Of a DNA stretch of 64,000 nucleotides, positions 10,769 to 22,674 are shown one piece after another (the first letter of the stretch is position 1; each line of letters opens with the position of its first letter). The stretch is from positions 1,171,945 through 1,235,944 of the forward strand of contig OU696581.1 in the NCBI GenBank assembly GCA_916048095.2. Direction: 5' to 3'. This DNA comes from Sacculina carcini (Eukaryota > Arthropoda > Thecostraca > Sacculinidae). Under the pieces are notes generated by a model. That model saw only the letters and a list, made by a program, of their open reading frames with translations. It did no database searches and was not told where the DNA came from. The translations under genes were made by a program, and so were the position numbers.

Positions 10769-12384
10769 GAGTCTAGTACCTTCGGTGCGACATCCACTTC
10801 ACGCGACGCTGTTTTGCACTGTACATACCTGTTACGTCATTGACTTCCGAACTAGTGACGTATTTAGGTCTAGCAGTGATGCCAGCAAGCCATAGAGAAA
10901 TTGTAAGCCACTTCGTTCGACACCTTGGTTTATCACCAGATTTCCCGGTTGACCACTCATACTCGACAGTGTATCTTTGGTGCGCGTCGTGTGTGTTCGT
11001 TCTCGGTCTTTGGCGTGTGTTCTGCAGTGGTCATTTTGATGGTACGTGGTTATCTTTCTTACTAGTAGTATATTGGTATTAAGTATGGTCTGAATTGACC
11101 GCTATATCAGTACTCTCTATAATCATGTTTCCTTTTCACCTTGATTATGAGATATATTGGTATTAAGTATGGTCTGAATTGATTGCTTTACCAAGAGTCT
11201 CTATAATCATGTTACCTTTTCACCTTGATTATGAGATATATTGGTATTGAGTATGGTCTGAATTGACTGCTTTATCAATACTCTATAATCATGTTTCCTT
11301 TTCACCTTGATTATGAGATATATTGGTATTAAGTATGGTCTGAATTGACTGCTTTACCAAGAGTCTCTATAATCATGTTTTCTTTTCACCTTGATTATGA
11401 GATTTATTGGTATTAAGTATGGTCTGAATTGACTGCTTTACCAAGAGTCTCTATAATCATGTTTCCTTTTCACCTTGATTATGAGATATATTGGTATTAA
11501 GTATGGTCTGAATTGACTGCTTTATCAAGAGTCTCTATAATCATGTTTTCTTTTCACCTTGATTATGAGATATATTGGTATTAAGTATGGTCTGAATTGA
11601 CTGATTTACCAAGAGTCTCTATAATCATGTTTTCTTTTCACCTTGATTATGAGATATATTGGTATTAAGTATGGTCTGAATTGACTGCTTTATCAATACT
11701 CTATAATCATGTTTCCTTTTCACCTTGATTATGAGATATATTGGTATTAAGTATGGTCTGAATTGACTGCTTTATCAATACTCTCTATAATCATGTTTCC
11801 TTTTCATTTTGATTATGAGATATATTGGTATTAAGTATGGTCTGAATTGACTGCTTTATCAAGAGTCTCTATAATCATGTTTTCTTTTCACCTTGATTAT
11901 GAGATATATTGGTATTAAGTATGGTCTGAATTGACTGCTTTATCAATACTCTATAATCAATTTTCAGCCACCTGATTCATTGTGATCCTGAGGTGCTTAT
12001 TTGTCACATTAATAGACAGTATTTGTCGTGTTATGTATGCTGGTGTTGACATGTAACCTGATCGCATGCCGTGTTTTGTTTTGTTTTTCAGTTGAGTCGC
12101 CGGCGCGCTGTGCATGCAGTCTCGGGGCTCATCACAGTACTTGATCGAGGCTGGGTGGAGGATTGATCATCTCGTCGCCCACATCGAGATTAAGAACGGT
12201 CTTGTATCGTGCTGTATGTAGTGTCTGGTTTCTGGATGTGGCAGGGCAACTGGCATGCATTCTCACTGCATGCGTGTTCAGCCGACGACGACGGTGATTA
12301 CTAGTTGTTCAGTTATCACGTCCACGCTTCAATTGTTTTCTCGTGTGTTGGCTTGCGTGCATGTGCTGTAGTGTTTGGTGACGA

Positions 12385-12418
<34 letters not shown>

Positions 12419-14620
12419 TGTGTCTGTGTGTGTGTGTGTGTGATTGATTCAGTGGATCGTGTATTGTTATGCAGTAGTGTTACGAGATCGCAGCTTCGCT
12501 CGTACTGTTTTTGCTTCATTATTCAAGTCATGTTTTATATCACCAGTGTTCTTGCACTATTATCTCTTGGCTCGGTTATAGACATTAACTCGTCTCAAAT
12601 TAGCACTTTATTGCATTATATTTTTTGCATCGAATTTTCGTTTTTGCGTTTTTTCTTACCTCGCCTTGTTTGTGTGGTTTTTTCAGCTCCACACAAAACT
12701 TCAAAATCCCACTTCTTCCTAACTTAATTTTGCCTATATCCGCCCGAGTGGTATATTTCGCTTGAAATTCAATATAAATGTTTGTGAACTTTTTGCAAAC
12801 AGTGCTGAATTTTCTCAACTGTTCACCCGCTCTACTTTATCTCTCAATATGTGTTTATTGTTGTGTCTTTTTCTCTGTTTCTCATGTTGCTTCATGTTAT
12901 CATATAGTGTCATGTGTCAGTGTTTATTGCACCATGACTGTTTTTGTTTGTGTGCTTTGTCCATTAATTGCGCGCTTGTATAATATGCTACGTTGTTACT
13001 GTTGTTTCGTGGTCTTATGACATGCTTGTATTGTGCATATATTGGCTGGTTATGATATGTATAAGACATTCAGGGTAACATTATTATATCGTGCGTTATG
13101 AGCATTTGGTGGACCTGATTTTTGTTGTAATCATTTGTAATCGTCGTCTCTGTTCTTACATGTCTTCTAACCAATACATTGTTACATATTATATTGTTTA
13201 GTGGCGGACAGAGTGCGTAGCGAAACGAAGAGTTTAATTAAGTACATCGTCGAGCACATGTGCTTATTCCAGAAGCGTTTTTCTAGTGTGTACGTGTAGT
13301 TTACCAATATTGTAATTGAAATTCATATAGATTTTTCTATCAGTGTTTGTTTTTCACATTGGCTCTACACACCGTATCATGTAGTTGAACTTTTGTGGCG
13401 TTGGTCTCATCACGGAGCTTCACTGGACCAATTTTCTGGAACGACTATATGCTGCGACATACACGACTGCAGATCAGATTGTAATGACACACAAACAGAT
13501 TGCTGCAATCTCAGAGAAGATTGTGCGCTTGTGTGCTTGGTAACAGTGTTTTGTATGTTTTGTAACAGCGGAGCGACCTCAAAACTACACACAAATATAC
13601 ATGCACACACACATGAATATTTACATTTTCATTTCGTTCAATTTCTACACAATTTTTAAGTTGTGCAGACAGTACAATAATTGCAATGTGGACTTGAACA
13701 AACGTACACACATACATGTACGTTCATTCATAACAACATACAAACACGTACATTCGGCGTGAGTGTGGATTTATCACTGTCACTGACAGGTCCGTTAGAA
13801 TCCTTCGGCATTTCGGCAAGCAAGCATTTCGGCATCAAGACAGAACGTGATGTATAGCCAAAAGGACCGCACGCACATGTATACAAGTATAAGCAGTCAG
13901 GCAGGCTGGAAAACATGGCTGACAGCCACTAACCCTTCTGCTTTTCAAAACAGACCTTATTTTCACCATGTATGACCGATATTCCACCCCTGTTAACCGA
14001 TATACACATATCCACACGCACTCACACACAGGCAAACAGAACACCGACCCTCGTCTTCCCCTACACACGCGTACACGCGCACAAACACACACAGATACAC
14101 ACAAACATACACCGCCGGCACAGGCACAAAGGCCAGTGACAGCGGCGATACAACATCATAACAGAAAGACGTGCGAATGCAAACGACAGTTATGCATAGA
14201 AAAACGATATAAATATTTGTATAACATTTGAATATTTATAATATTTGAATAACATTGGTAGACCAAAACAATGTAAATTCATCAAATCCTACAATACAAG
14301 CTATATACAATGCCAGAAATTATTTACAACAATTATAACATACACATTCAATATCTCATTCACAGCGAATACTTCGGCTTTATGCAGAATTTTCCGATCA
14401 TCAGATATTTGGAGCAAGTGTTTAAATATTGGATATTTAAAGAAAATATAAGATATTAATATTGATTGATGTTAGATAGATAAGATAGATCATATAAATG
14501 CACAGATAGATATTGTAGATTAGATAGATAAGATAGATTTTGATTATTTATTAGATATTGATATATAATGCAAAATATTTGAAGCAATTGGTTCTTAACC
14601 TGTTCTTGAAGACATCCATC
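10769..14620 (+). repeat. Left inverted arm of the foldback element
   Basis: Pairs with 16885-20607 on the opposite strand with few mismatches and small indels; ORFs on one arm recur nearly residue for residue on the other arm's opposite strand. About 200 bp (roughly 14366-14565, GATA-rich) is present only in this arm and splits the inner homology. A (TG)n tract lies at 12385-12442. No gene recognised. Confidence 0.9.
11078..11960 (+). repeat. 84-bp tandem array, left arm (about 10.5 units)
   Basis: The unit contains the words TTGGTATTAAGTATGG and CTGAATTGACTGC. Each unit carries an internal dyad (ATAATCA ... TGATTAT) that could fold into a small hairpin. Confidence 0.9.
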
Positions 14621-16884
14621 CAACATGCACACACATGCACACACATATATACACACACCGCGCATATTTGTGCATAGTGGGTATACTACCTCTTAGAGAT
14701 CACTGAAAATGGAGAGAGGGATAAAAACGTGTATGTGTTTATTTAATTGTGTGTGTGTGTGTGTTCATATGTGATTGAGGCTGTGTGCGCAAAACAAATT
14801 GAAATCTATGTTGTTAAAGCGTATCACTGAGTGAATAGAAATTTAACATATAAGAACGGGTTCATTCGCATTCCCAATTCTGCTGATTCAACAGTTCACA
14901 AAATACGTAATTCAATAGCAAGTAGATTACATGTAACCAGTAAAAAGCGAAATATTTGTAACTTCCGAAAAGAGGCAAGAGACGAGTGTGTGTCTGCGTG
15001 TGTGTGTGTGTGAGCAAATAAATGAATATTCATCTATAAACAGACAATATCAAATATCGGTATATTATGATATTCGTCTAAACCATCAACATTTTTGTAA
15101 GCCTGCGTTGCTATAACAGTGATGTTTGGTCGTGAAGCACGGAACCAAATATAACAGTTTGTTACTGTGATCAGTTTGTTGAAAACAGTTTGTTACAGTT
15201 TGCACGGCTACAAACCGAAACAGTTTGTCAATGTGATCTAGTTTTATAATCATGATGTCGTGCAGGCCTCTTAGAGTGGTGTGCCGCGTTAACTATTGAC
15301 GTGCAGTTCAAACAGATGAATGCATCGCGTCGGTCTCAAACACATCCTCTCAGCTGTACATCCCCTCACAATCTATCTCAACTATCTTTCTTTCCAAACA
15401 CATTCTACCAGTTGTGCATACGACCCAGAATGTTAAAAACAGCTGCTTCAATACGTCTAACAAGCGCTGCATATTACGCTATTCAGCTCCAAGCTAGACA
15501 CGAACTCTTAAATTACGAGTACTACAAGGTCAGCACAGTGCATTGCAACAACTATAATATACAACTTTAAAATACACGTCTCCACGGTGGTTACTATGCA
15601 GGCAGAGTCCCTATTATCAGTCGATCAACTAGCAACAATCAGCGTGGATACACATTGTGTTTAAAGTAATGAATGTAAATTTGCGTGCACAAGACCGACG
15701 TTCTGGCCTCTTACTGCTTATATGCAAACTAATGTAAACAACGAGATACCAGCTATTGTGATCTAGAATAATAAATCTATTGTGACCTAGACCGTACATG
15801 TGTGTGTGTGCGTGTCACCAACGACACATTGGTGTGTACAGGTGTGCGTATCTGTGTGCTGAACATGTATTGCAGCGAGTGTTTAAATTACTCAGCAGTG
15901 TTTGCAAATGCACAGTGGCGGACAGAACACATAGTAAAATAGAGCGTTCAATTATAGTGTTTAGTATATCGTCGTGTATGTGCGTGTTCCAGAGCCTCTT
16001 TTCGAGCGTGTATGTGTAGCTTACCAATATTGTAAATGTAATTAACATTGGTTTTTATATTAGTGCTTGTTTTTCACTTTCATTCTACACACTGTCATTC
16101 AATTGAGCGATTGCTAGAAACTTACCTGCGATCTGCGATTTCTGCTTCATTTCTGCGAACTGTTCTGACACGCTTGTAGAAGCGGAGCGATCGCACATAC
16201 ATACACACTCACACACACTCACACACATACACATACACACATGCAAACACACTTATTGTATTTGTAAATAACATTGTTTATGTGTTTTAGTTTTTCACAT
16301 AGATTCTATACATACAATCAATCAATTTAATGATTGCTCGAAACTTCGTCCATGTGTGTGTGTGTTTGTGGGTGTGTGCGTGTGTGTGCATTTGTGGGTG
16401 ATTCTATGTGCGTAAATCAAAGTAAAATCTATGTTGTTAGACTGTGTAAGAACGCACACACACATACACACACACACATACACAAACACACACACTCACA
16501 CATACACACACATACAATATAATTGACAACGAGGATCTACTAGCGACAAGAACCGCATGAAGTTACAAGTAAAAATGTGCGTGCGCGAAAAGACATGTAT
16601 GCGTGCGCAAAACCGACGCTCTCGTCTATAAATCCTTACCCTTAGCTACAATGTGAGTCGTAATGCGCAACGAAAAACCACTTACCAGAAATTTACACAG
16701 TGATAATTAAATTTATATATCAAAATAAAATATATGTATAGGATATTATAAATGCCATACATAAGTTGTATTGCCTTGTTATGCCTTGTTGAAGTTTCCT
16801 ACCCGCCACACCCATTATATTCGATGTTTTATGCTCCCAGCTTGTATAATGAATATCCATTCTACGTAAAATCGTCCCGATCTC
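14621..16884. other. Centre of the foldback element
   Basis: No transposase or other gene recognised. It contains a diverged third copy of an arm module at 15912-16115 (compare 13200-13395), a shorter fourth trace near 16265-16345, a short CAGTTTGTTA-rich tandem patch at 15155-15235, and CA/TG tracts at 14745-14765, 16195-16240, 16350-16390 and 16455-16520. Confidence 0.6.
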
Positions 16885-16980
16885 TGAATGTCTTCAAGAA
16901 CTGGTTGAAAAAACACTTGCTTCAAATATTTTGCATTTCAGATATTGAATGTGTATGTTATTATTGTTGTAAATAATTTC
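16752..16980 (+). pseudogene. LINE C-terminal remnant at the foldback centre/arm junction
   Basis: The frame reads YNEYPFYVKSSRSLNVF then KNWLKKHLLQ, which resembles the last residues of CR1/jockey-type reverse transcriptase ORFs (aromatic-P-x-x-V-x-x-S-S-L-x-x-F-K-x-x-L-K-x-x-L). A diverged inverted trace is at 14560-14620. The rest of the LINE is absent. Confidence 0.5.
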
Positions 16981-18855
16981 TGGCATTGTATATAGCTTGT
17001 ATAGTAGGATTTGATGCATTTGCATTGTTTTGGTCTACCAATGTTGATCAAATATTACAAATATTCAAATGTTATACAAATATTTATATCGTTTTTCTAT
17101 GCATAACTGTCGTTTGCATTCGCACGTCTTTCTGTTATCATGTTGTATCGCCGCTGTCACTGGCCTTTGTGCCTGTGCCGGCGGTGTATGTTTGTGTGTA
17201 TCTGTGTGTGTTTGTGCGCGTGTACGCGTGTGTAGGGGAAGACGAGGGTCGGTGTTCTGTTTGCCTGTGTGTGAGTGCGTGTGGATATGTGTATATCGGT
17301 TAACAGGGGTGGAATATCGGTCATACATGGTGAAAATAAGGTCTGTTTTGAAAAGCAGAAGGGTTAGTGGCTGTCAGCCATGTTTTCCAGCCTGCCTGAC
17401 TGCTCATACTTGTATACATGTGCGTGCGGTCCTTTTGGCTATACATCACGTTCTGTCTTGATGCCGAAATGCTTGCTTGCCGAAATGCCGAAGGATTCTA
17501 ACGGACCTGTCAGTGACAGTGATAAATCCACACTCACGCCGAATGTACGTGTTTGTATGTTGTTATGAATGAACGTACATGTATGTGTGTACGTTTGTTC
17601 AAGTCCACATTGCAATTATTGTACTGTCTGCACAACTTAAAAATTGTGTAGAAATTGAACGAAATGAAAATGTAAATATTCATGTGTGTGTGCATGTATA
17701 TTTGTGTGTAGTTTTGAGGTCGCTCCGCTGTTACAAAACATACAAAACACTGTTACCAAGCACACAAGCGCACAATCTTCTCTGAGATTGCAGCAATGTG
17801 GTTGTGTGTCATTACAATCTGATCTGCAGTCGTGTATGTCGGAGCATATAGTCGGTCCAGAAAATTGATCCAGTGAAGCTCCGTGATGAGACCAACGCCA
17901 CAAAAGTTCAACTAAATGACACGGTGTGTAGAGCCAATGTGAAAAACAAACACTGATAGGAAAATCAATATGAATTTCAATTACAATATTGGTAAACTAC
18001 ACGTACACACTAGAAAAACGCTTCTGGAATACGCACATGTGCTCGACGAATTACTTAATTAAACTCTTCGTTTCGCTACGCACTCTGTCCGCCACTAAAC
18101 AATATATGTAACAATGTATTGGTTAGAAGACATGTAAGAACAGAGACGACGATTACAAATGATTACAACAAAAATCAGGTCCACCAAATGCTCATAACGC
18201 ACGATATAATAATGTTACCCTGAATGTCTTATACATATCATAACCAGCCAATATATGCACAATACAAGCATGTCATAAGACCACGAAACAACAGTAACAA
18301 CGTAGCATATTATACAAGCGCGCAATTAGTGGACAAAGCACACAAACAAAAACAGTCATGGTGCAATAAACACTGACACATGACACTATATGATAACATG
18401 AAGCAACATGAGAAACAGAGAAAAAGACACAACAATAAACACATATTGAGAGATAAAGTAGAGCGGGTGAACAGTTGAGAAAATTCAGCACTGTTTGCAA
18501 AAAGTTCACAAACATTTATATTGAATTTCAAGCGAAATATACCACTCGGGCGGATATAGGCAAAATTAAGTTAGGAAGAAGTGGGGTTTTGAAGTTTTGT
18601 GTGGAGCTGATAAAAATGCACAAACAAGGCGAGGTAAGAACGAACGAGGTAAGGAAAAACGCAAAAACGAAAATTCGATATAATGCAATAAAGTGCTAAT
18701 TTGAGACGAATTAATGTCTATAACCGAGCCAAGAGATAATAGTGCAAGAACACTGGTGATATAAAACATGACTTGAATAATGAAGCAAAAACAGTACGAG
18801 CGAAGCTGCGATCTCGTAACACTACTGCATAACAATACACGATCCACTGAATCAA

Positions 18856-18898
<43 letters not shown>

Positions 18899-20607
18899 GT
18901 CACCAAACACTACAGCACATGCACGCAGGCCAACACACGAGAAAACAATTGAAACGTGGACGTGATAACTGAACAATTAGTAATCACCGTCGTCGTCGGC
19001 TGAACACGCATGCAGTGAGAATGCTTGTCAGTTGCCCTGCCACATCCAGAAACTAGACACTACATACAGCACGATACAAGGCCGTTCTTAATCTCGATGT
19101 GGGCGACGAGATGATCAATCCTCCACCCAGCCTCGATCAAGTACTGTGATGAGCCCCGAGACTGCATGCACAGCGCGCCGGCGACTCAACTGAAAAACAA
19201 AACAAAACACGGCATGCGATCAGGTTACATGTCAACACCAGCATACATAACACGACAAATACTGTCTATTAATGTGACAAATAAGCACCTCAGGATCACA
19301 ATGAATCAGGTGGCTGAAAATTGATTATAGATAGTATTGGTAAAGCAGTCAATTCAGACCATACTTAATACCAATATATCTCATAATCAAAAATGAAAAG
19401 GAAACATGATTATAGAGACTCTTGATAAAGCAGTCAATTCAGACCATACTTAATACCAATATATCTCATAATCAAAAATGAAAAGGAAACATGATTATAG
19501 AGACTCTTGATAAAGCAGTCAATTCAGACCATACTTAATACCAATATATCTCATAATCAAGGTGAAAAGAAAACATGATTATAGAGACTCTTGGTAAAGC
19601 AGTCAATTCAGACCATACTTAATACCAATATATCTCATAATCAAGGTGAAAAGAAAACATGATTATAGAGACTCTTGATAAAGCAGTCAGTTCAGACCAT
19701 ACTTAATACCAATATATCTCATAATCAAGGTGAAAAGGAAACATGATTATAGAGAGTATTGATAAAGCAGTCAATTCAGACCATACTTAATACCAATATA
19801 TCTCATAATCAAAAATGAAAAGGAAACATGATTATAGAGACCCTTGGTAAAGCAGTCAATTCAGACCATACTTAATACCAATATATCTCATAATCAAGGT
19901 GAAAAGAAAACATGATTATAGAGACTCTTGGTAAAGCAGTCAATTCAGACCATACTTAATACCAATATATCTCATAATCAAGGTGAAAAGGAAACATGAT
20001 TATAGAGACTCTTGATAAAGCAGTCAATTCAGACCATACTTAATACCAATATATCTCATAATCAAAAATGAAAAGGAAACATGATTATAGAGACTCTTGA
20101 TAAAGCAGTCAATTCAGACCATACTTAATACCAATATATCTCATAATCAAGGTGAAAAGGAAACATGATTATAGAGACTCTTGATAAAGCAGTCAGTTCA
20201 GACCATACTTAATACCAATATATCTCACAATCAAAAATGAAAAGGAAACATGATTATAGAGTGTACTGATATAGCAGTCAATTCAGACCATACTTAATAC
20301 CAATATACTACTAGTAAGAAAGATAACCACGTACCATCAAAATGACCACTGCAGAACACACGCCAAAGACCGAGAACGAACACACACGACGCGCACCAAA
20401 GATACACTGTCGAGTATGAGTGGTCAACCGGGAAATCTGGTGAAAAACCATGGTGTCGAACGAAGTGGCTTGCAATTTCTCTAGGGCTATCTGGAATCAC
20501 TGGTAGACGTAAATACGTCACTCGTATGGAAGTCGATGACGTAACAGGTATGTACAGTGCAAAACAGCGTCGCGTGAAGTGGATGTCGCACCAAAGGTAC
20601 TAGACTC
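16885..20607 (-). repeat. Right inverted arm of the foldback element
   Basis: Reverse-complement partner of the left arm. Differences include a shorter (CA)n tract at 18858-18896, a slightly longer 84-bp array and scattered substitutions. No gene recognised. Confidence 0.9.
19322..20303 (-). repeat. 84-bp tandem array, right arm (about 11.7 units)
   Basis: Inverted counterpart of 11078-11960 with roughly one extra unit. Some units carry an AAAATG variant in the spacer of the dyad where others have AGGTG. Confidence 0.9.
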
Positions 20608-20616
20608 TTCTAAATA
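20608..20616 (+). repeat. Right 9-bp target-site duplication
   Basis: TTCTAAATA, a perfect match to 10760-10768. Confidence 0.8.
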
Positions 20617-20704
20617 GATTATGAGTCGATAACGAGTTATTACTACAGAATTGTGATAACAGTGGTTGTCACAACTGAAAATCATAATTTTCAATTTTGA
20701 ACTG

Positions 20705-22118
20705 TTAAGGATTATTTACAGTTCAGAACACAGAATGCAATTTTTAATAAATCGCTGTCTGACTCAAGGGGGATATATTGTGGTGTACCGCAAGGCTCGA
20801 TTCTAGGACCCAAATTACTTTTGCTTTTTATAAATGATATTTTTTATTATTTGTCGGACACTAAGCTGGTATTATTTGCAGATGACACAAACATGTTTTT
20901 CTCGGGAAAAGAGTATAACGTAATAGAGCATAAAATAAATTCTGAACTTGCAAAATTAAATGAATGGTTAGAAATTAATAGACTGGCGCTGAATGTTGAA
21001 AAAACTCACTATATAATTTTTGCTAAAAGGCGTTTAGAAGACTTGAACTTGAAAATAAATGCCAAACAGATCAACAGAGTCTCACAGATGAAATACTTGG
21101 GTGTATTTTTTCAAGAAAACATCAGTTGGAAAGGGCATATCAAGAACTTGGAAGCAAAAATTGCAAAAATAGCCTTTATGTTAAGACAGGTCAGGCCACT
21201 AATAAATAGTAAAACTTACTTATTATTATATAATTGCCTAGTGAGATCTCAATTGTCTTACTGCAATGAAACATGGGGATCAACATTTAAAAGTAATTTG
21301 GAAACATTATGTAAATTGCAAAAGAGAATAATTATATTAATTGAGTTTAAATCTTCAAGAGAAAGCACAAGACCAATATTTGTAAAATATAGAGTTCTAC
21401 CACTGGAAAAATTGGTTACTTTAAATAGAATAACTACTTTATATAAAGCCCACAACAACATGCTGCCAAAGGTACTGCAAAATATGTTCATTGTGAACAA
21501 ACGTCATGTTAATTATTTCTTGGTACAGTCCTGTAGAACAAGATGTAGAAGATTTTGTATAACTCACGATGGAGTCACTTGCTGGAATAACTTGAAAAAA
21601 GAGATCAAGCAAATACCTAGACTTGCATTATTTAAAAAACAAATGATTACCAAGCTGATGGACGACTTATAAAGACCATTTGCTTCCTCAAGGTAGATGT
21701 TATCATTGTGATTCAAATTCGTTGGTGTTGTTTGTTTATGCATGTTAATGTTCAGTATGGTATACAAGTATATGTCTCGTACAGTCTAAATATTGGATTC
21801 ATGTTTGAGTGTGCGAGCGTGTGTGAGTGTGTCAGTACATATACACGCATGCATGTATGAATGTATGTATATATATGTATGTATGTGTATGTGTGTATAT
21901 ATGTGTGTATGTGTATATATGCATATTCTGGGTGTATATGTGTATATGTACGTGAATATGTGCATATGTACGTATATGAGTGTGTGTGTGTATATATTTG
22001 TGTGTATGTATATACATATATGGGTGAGTGTATGAATGTGTATATATTTATGTAGTATTCACACCATGATAAGCAAAGCTTTTGTGTGGATTAATACACT
22101 TGAACTTGAACTTGAACT
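20705..22118 (+). mobile_element. 5'-truncated CR1/jockey-like LINE with RT fragment
   Basis: An uninterrupted frame from about 20705 to 21672 encodes the C-terminal part of a non-LTR reverse transcriptase: GIYCGVPQGSILGP, then the catalytic LFADDTNMFF motif, then the thumb-region ALNVEKTHYIIF and MKYLGVFF blocks, and a C-terminal tail ending before 21675. The upstream RT domains and endonuclease are missing. The 3' region runs to a short TTGAAC tandem tail at about 22100-22118, typical of CR1-type 3' ends. It starts about 90 bp outside the foldback target duplication. The intact frame suggests a young insertion, but the element cannot be autonomous. Confidence 0.85.
21830..22045. repeat. TATG/TGTA-rich microsatellite in LINE 3' region
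   Basis: Irregular run of ATGTATGT, GTGTATAT and similar words between the LINE ORF and its 3' tail. Confidence 0.8.
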
Positions 22119-22674
22119 CTCAAAACATTCATTAATGTCTATATAGTTACTCGATGGTGAATCGACGCCGATATTTCACAATTATAATACGTGAACTCGT
22201 GTCTGAAAATACGGCAAGAAAAACGCATAAATATTGCATAAGCATAAGCATTTAGTATATTGTAAGGCACACCAATTACACGTCACATTACACACAGACA
22301 TATGTATATACAAATATACACACAACCCGTTTTCTTCAGCTCGGCAACTCAATATTCGACCACAAAATAGACGTATACATGTATGACATGATGAAAACAC
22401 ACACAATGAGATGTACGATGATAAACATATGAACAAAAACACCGGCATGGGTCATAACAATATGTGCATATATCCCTGGTCATACACATGCTGCATAGCC
22501 ATACATGCACGTGCATCACGTTGGCAAGCGGATAACACACACACACACACACGAACACGCATACATACACCCTCTCATCGGTAACTATATTAAACCACCC
22601 GACTCATGTAATACATGAATGCCTGTCTGTGTGCATGTATGTGACCAACTATATTCGCCCCTAACGATAAGCGC
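22119..22674. other. Presumed 3' flank of GABPB gene, no gene seen
   Basis: Downstream of the GABPB stop codon on the minus strand. It contains a short CA run near 22535-22552. No separate gene recognised. Confidence 0.4.

Larger units (their letters stand above)
10769..20607. mobile_element. 9.8-kb foldback / MULE-like composite element
   Basis: Two arms of about 3.8 kb in inverted orientation surround a 2.3-kb centre. The ends are inverted copies, GAGTCTAGTACC at the left and GGTACTAGACTC at the right, immediately bounded by TTCTAAATA on both sides (10760-10768 and 20608-20616), a perfect 9-bp direct repeat. Long inverted repeats with internal tandem arrays and 9-bp target duplications are known features of Foldback elements and of some Mutator-like elements. 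No transposase is visible, so the element looks non-autonomous. The class assignment is inference; the inverted structure and target duplication are seen directly. Confidence 0.85.

Noticed and set aside
11078-11960. CRISPR-like array of regular repeats
   Set aside because: Units are directly tandem with no unique spacers, the context is eukaryotic, and the array is mirrored in an inverted arm.
12305-12727. A 140-aa hydrophobic frame in the foldback arm, mirrored at 18566-18976
   Set aside because: It spans a (TG)n tract and is conserved only because the arms are near-identical; indels between the arms change the frame near the end, and no transposase motif is present.
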